DNA of 64,000 nt, from NCBI GenBank assembly GCA_965248255.1, contig CBDFIW010000003.1, forward strand, positions 1,054,001 to 1,118,000. Direction: 5' to 3'. Made by a program: the position numbers and the translations under genes. Positions within the stretch are counted from its first letter, which is position 1. Each line of letters opens with the position of its first letter. This document shows, piece after piece, positions 63,559 to 64,000 of the stretch. The DNA comes from JAKZVK01 sp965248255 (GTDB taxonomy: Bacteria; Acidobacteriota; Terriglobia; Bryobacterales; UBA6623). The notes under the pieces were generated by a model. That model did not search any database. It was given only the letters and a program-made list of their open reading frames with translations, and was not told where the DNA came from.

Positions 63559-64000
63559 ATGGATTCCGCACGATCACAGACGGATTACCTACGGGCGCGA
63601 ATGCTGGCCGTCGGGTTGTGCTGGCTCACGATCTTGCCGCTCGCGACCGCGCAGCAGGCCGGTTCGACTAAGGAGGAAAACGGCGAACGGCACGCTCAGC
63701 GGATGGCTCGGGGGCTGGCACTCTTCAAGCGTGACGTGTGGCCGCTTCTTGTCGAGCGCTGCCTGGTCTGCCACGGCGGTGCGCAGACGCTGGGCAGCTT
63801 TGACCTCTCCAACCGCGACTCGCTGATCAGGAGCGGCAAGCTCGGCGAGACTCCCTCCTCGAGTCGGCTGCTGAAGCTCATACGGCATGAGCAAGAACCG
63901 CACATGCCGTTTCAACAGCCGAAACTGCCCGAGCAGGCGATAAACAACATCGCCCGCTGGATTGAACTGGGCGCGCCGTACGACAAACCCCTGGCCGACA
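63559..64000 (+). CDS. Secreted planctomycete-type cytochrome c protein, N-terminal part (runs off the window)
   Basis: ATG 63559 lies four bases behind GGGAG. It codes MDSARSQTDYLRARMLAVGL, a signal peptide ending near LATAQQ, then FKRDVWPLLVERCLVCHGGA with a CLVCH haem motif, and SRLLKLIRHEQEPHMPF, ARWIELGAPYD. This is the PSCyt1 domain found at the start of DUF1549/DUF1553 proteins, like the gene at 354. 147 codons are visible with no stop. Confidence 0.88.
   Translation, partial: MDSARSQTDYLRARMLAVGLCWLTILPLATAQQAGSTKEENGERHAQRMARGLALFKRDVWPLLVERCLVCHGGAQTLGSFDLSNRDSLIRSGKLGETPSSSRLLKLIRHEQEPHMPFQQPKLPEQAINNIARWIELGAPYDKPLAD

Overview
The window is GC-rich, gene-dense bacterial chromosome. 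It most likely comes from an acidobacterium of the Solibacter/Bryobacter type. The evidence is a TIGR03437-type domain ('Solibacter uncharacterized C-terminal domain') at 50245-50973, a broken secreted TPR protein of a type I associate with acidobacteria (49726-53938), cytochrome-bearing DUF1549/DUF1553 and DUF1501 proteins, a 'MATEAQ..STGPRTEEGK' protein, and many dispersed extragenic repeats. Planctomycetes share several of these traits, so the phylum call is an inference. MurE carries the DNPR motif typical of meso-diaminopimelate-adding enzymes, which fits a Gram-negative-type wall.

Layout. 1-8014 (+): the tail of a VOC protein, a DUF1549/DUF1553 plus DUF1501 secreted pair, a DUF433/DUF5615 toxin-antitoxin pair, a Tat-exported D-threonine-aldolase-like protein and an Nramp-like transporter. 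8046-27002 (-): a PfkB kinase, mtnP and a long division/cell-wall cluster running mraZ-rsmH-ftsL-ftsI-murE-murF-mraY-murD-ftsW-murG-murC-ftsQ-ftsA-ftsZ. It has tight or overlapping joints and lacks murB and ddl. A promoter, three phased AGTGGT boxes and an upstream terminator can be read in front of mraZ. 28695-34710 (+): a four-gene cassette in which a P1B-type metal ATPase is fused to an HflK-like SPFH domain. It is followed by a His-rich HflC-like SPFH protein, a third SPFH protein and a small membrane-anchored protein. This is the best candidate for an undescribed system.

34758-43208: an amidohydrolase, a nucleotidyltransferase, repeat-rich DNA with two degenerate group II intron 3' ends, and a defence-like island. 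The island has a C5 cytosine methyltransferase and a Vsr nickase on +, converging on a possible nuclease and a ParB-like gene on -. An insertion sequence has split the ParB-like gene. 43446-49722: two large secreted PHP/CehA-type proteins, a DoxX-like protein and a secreted protein whose frame is broken by a run of 38 G.

49726-64000: a mobile-element graveyard, then a large acidic PKD-containing protein broken by one frameshift, a YyaL-type thioredoxin-domain protein and the start of another cytochrome-type gene. Four almost identical 1094-bp IS630-family copies (27351, 41623, 50976, 52536) all lie on +. Three of them cut genes, and deleting each copy plus one TA restores the reading frame exactly. 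One TPR gene has also taken a second, non-IS630 insertion flanked by a 5-bp repeat, and that insertion itself carries an IS630 copy. Other remnants are an IS1380-like transposase with an N-terminal frameshift, an IS21-like end and a RelE-type toxin pseudogene behind an intact antitoxin.
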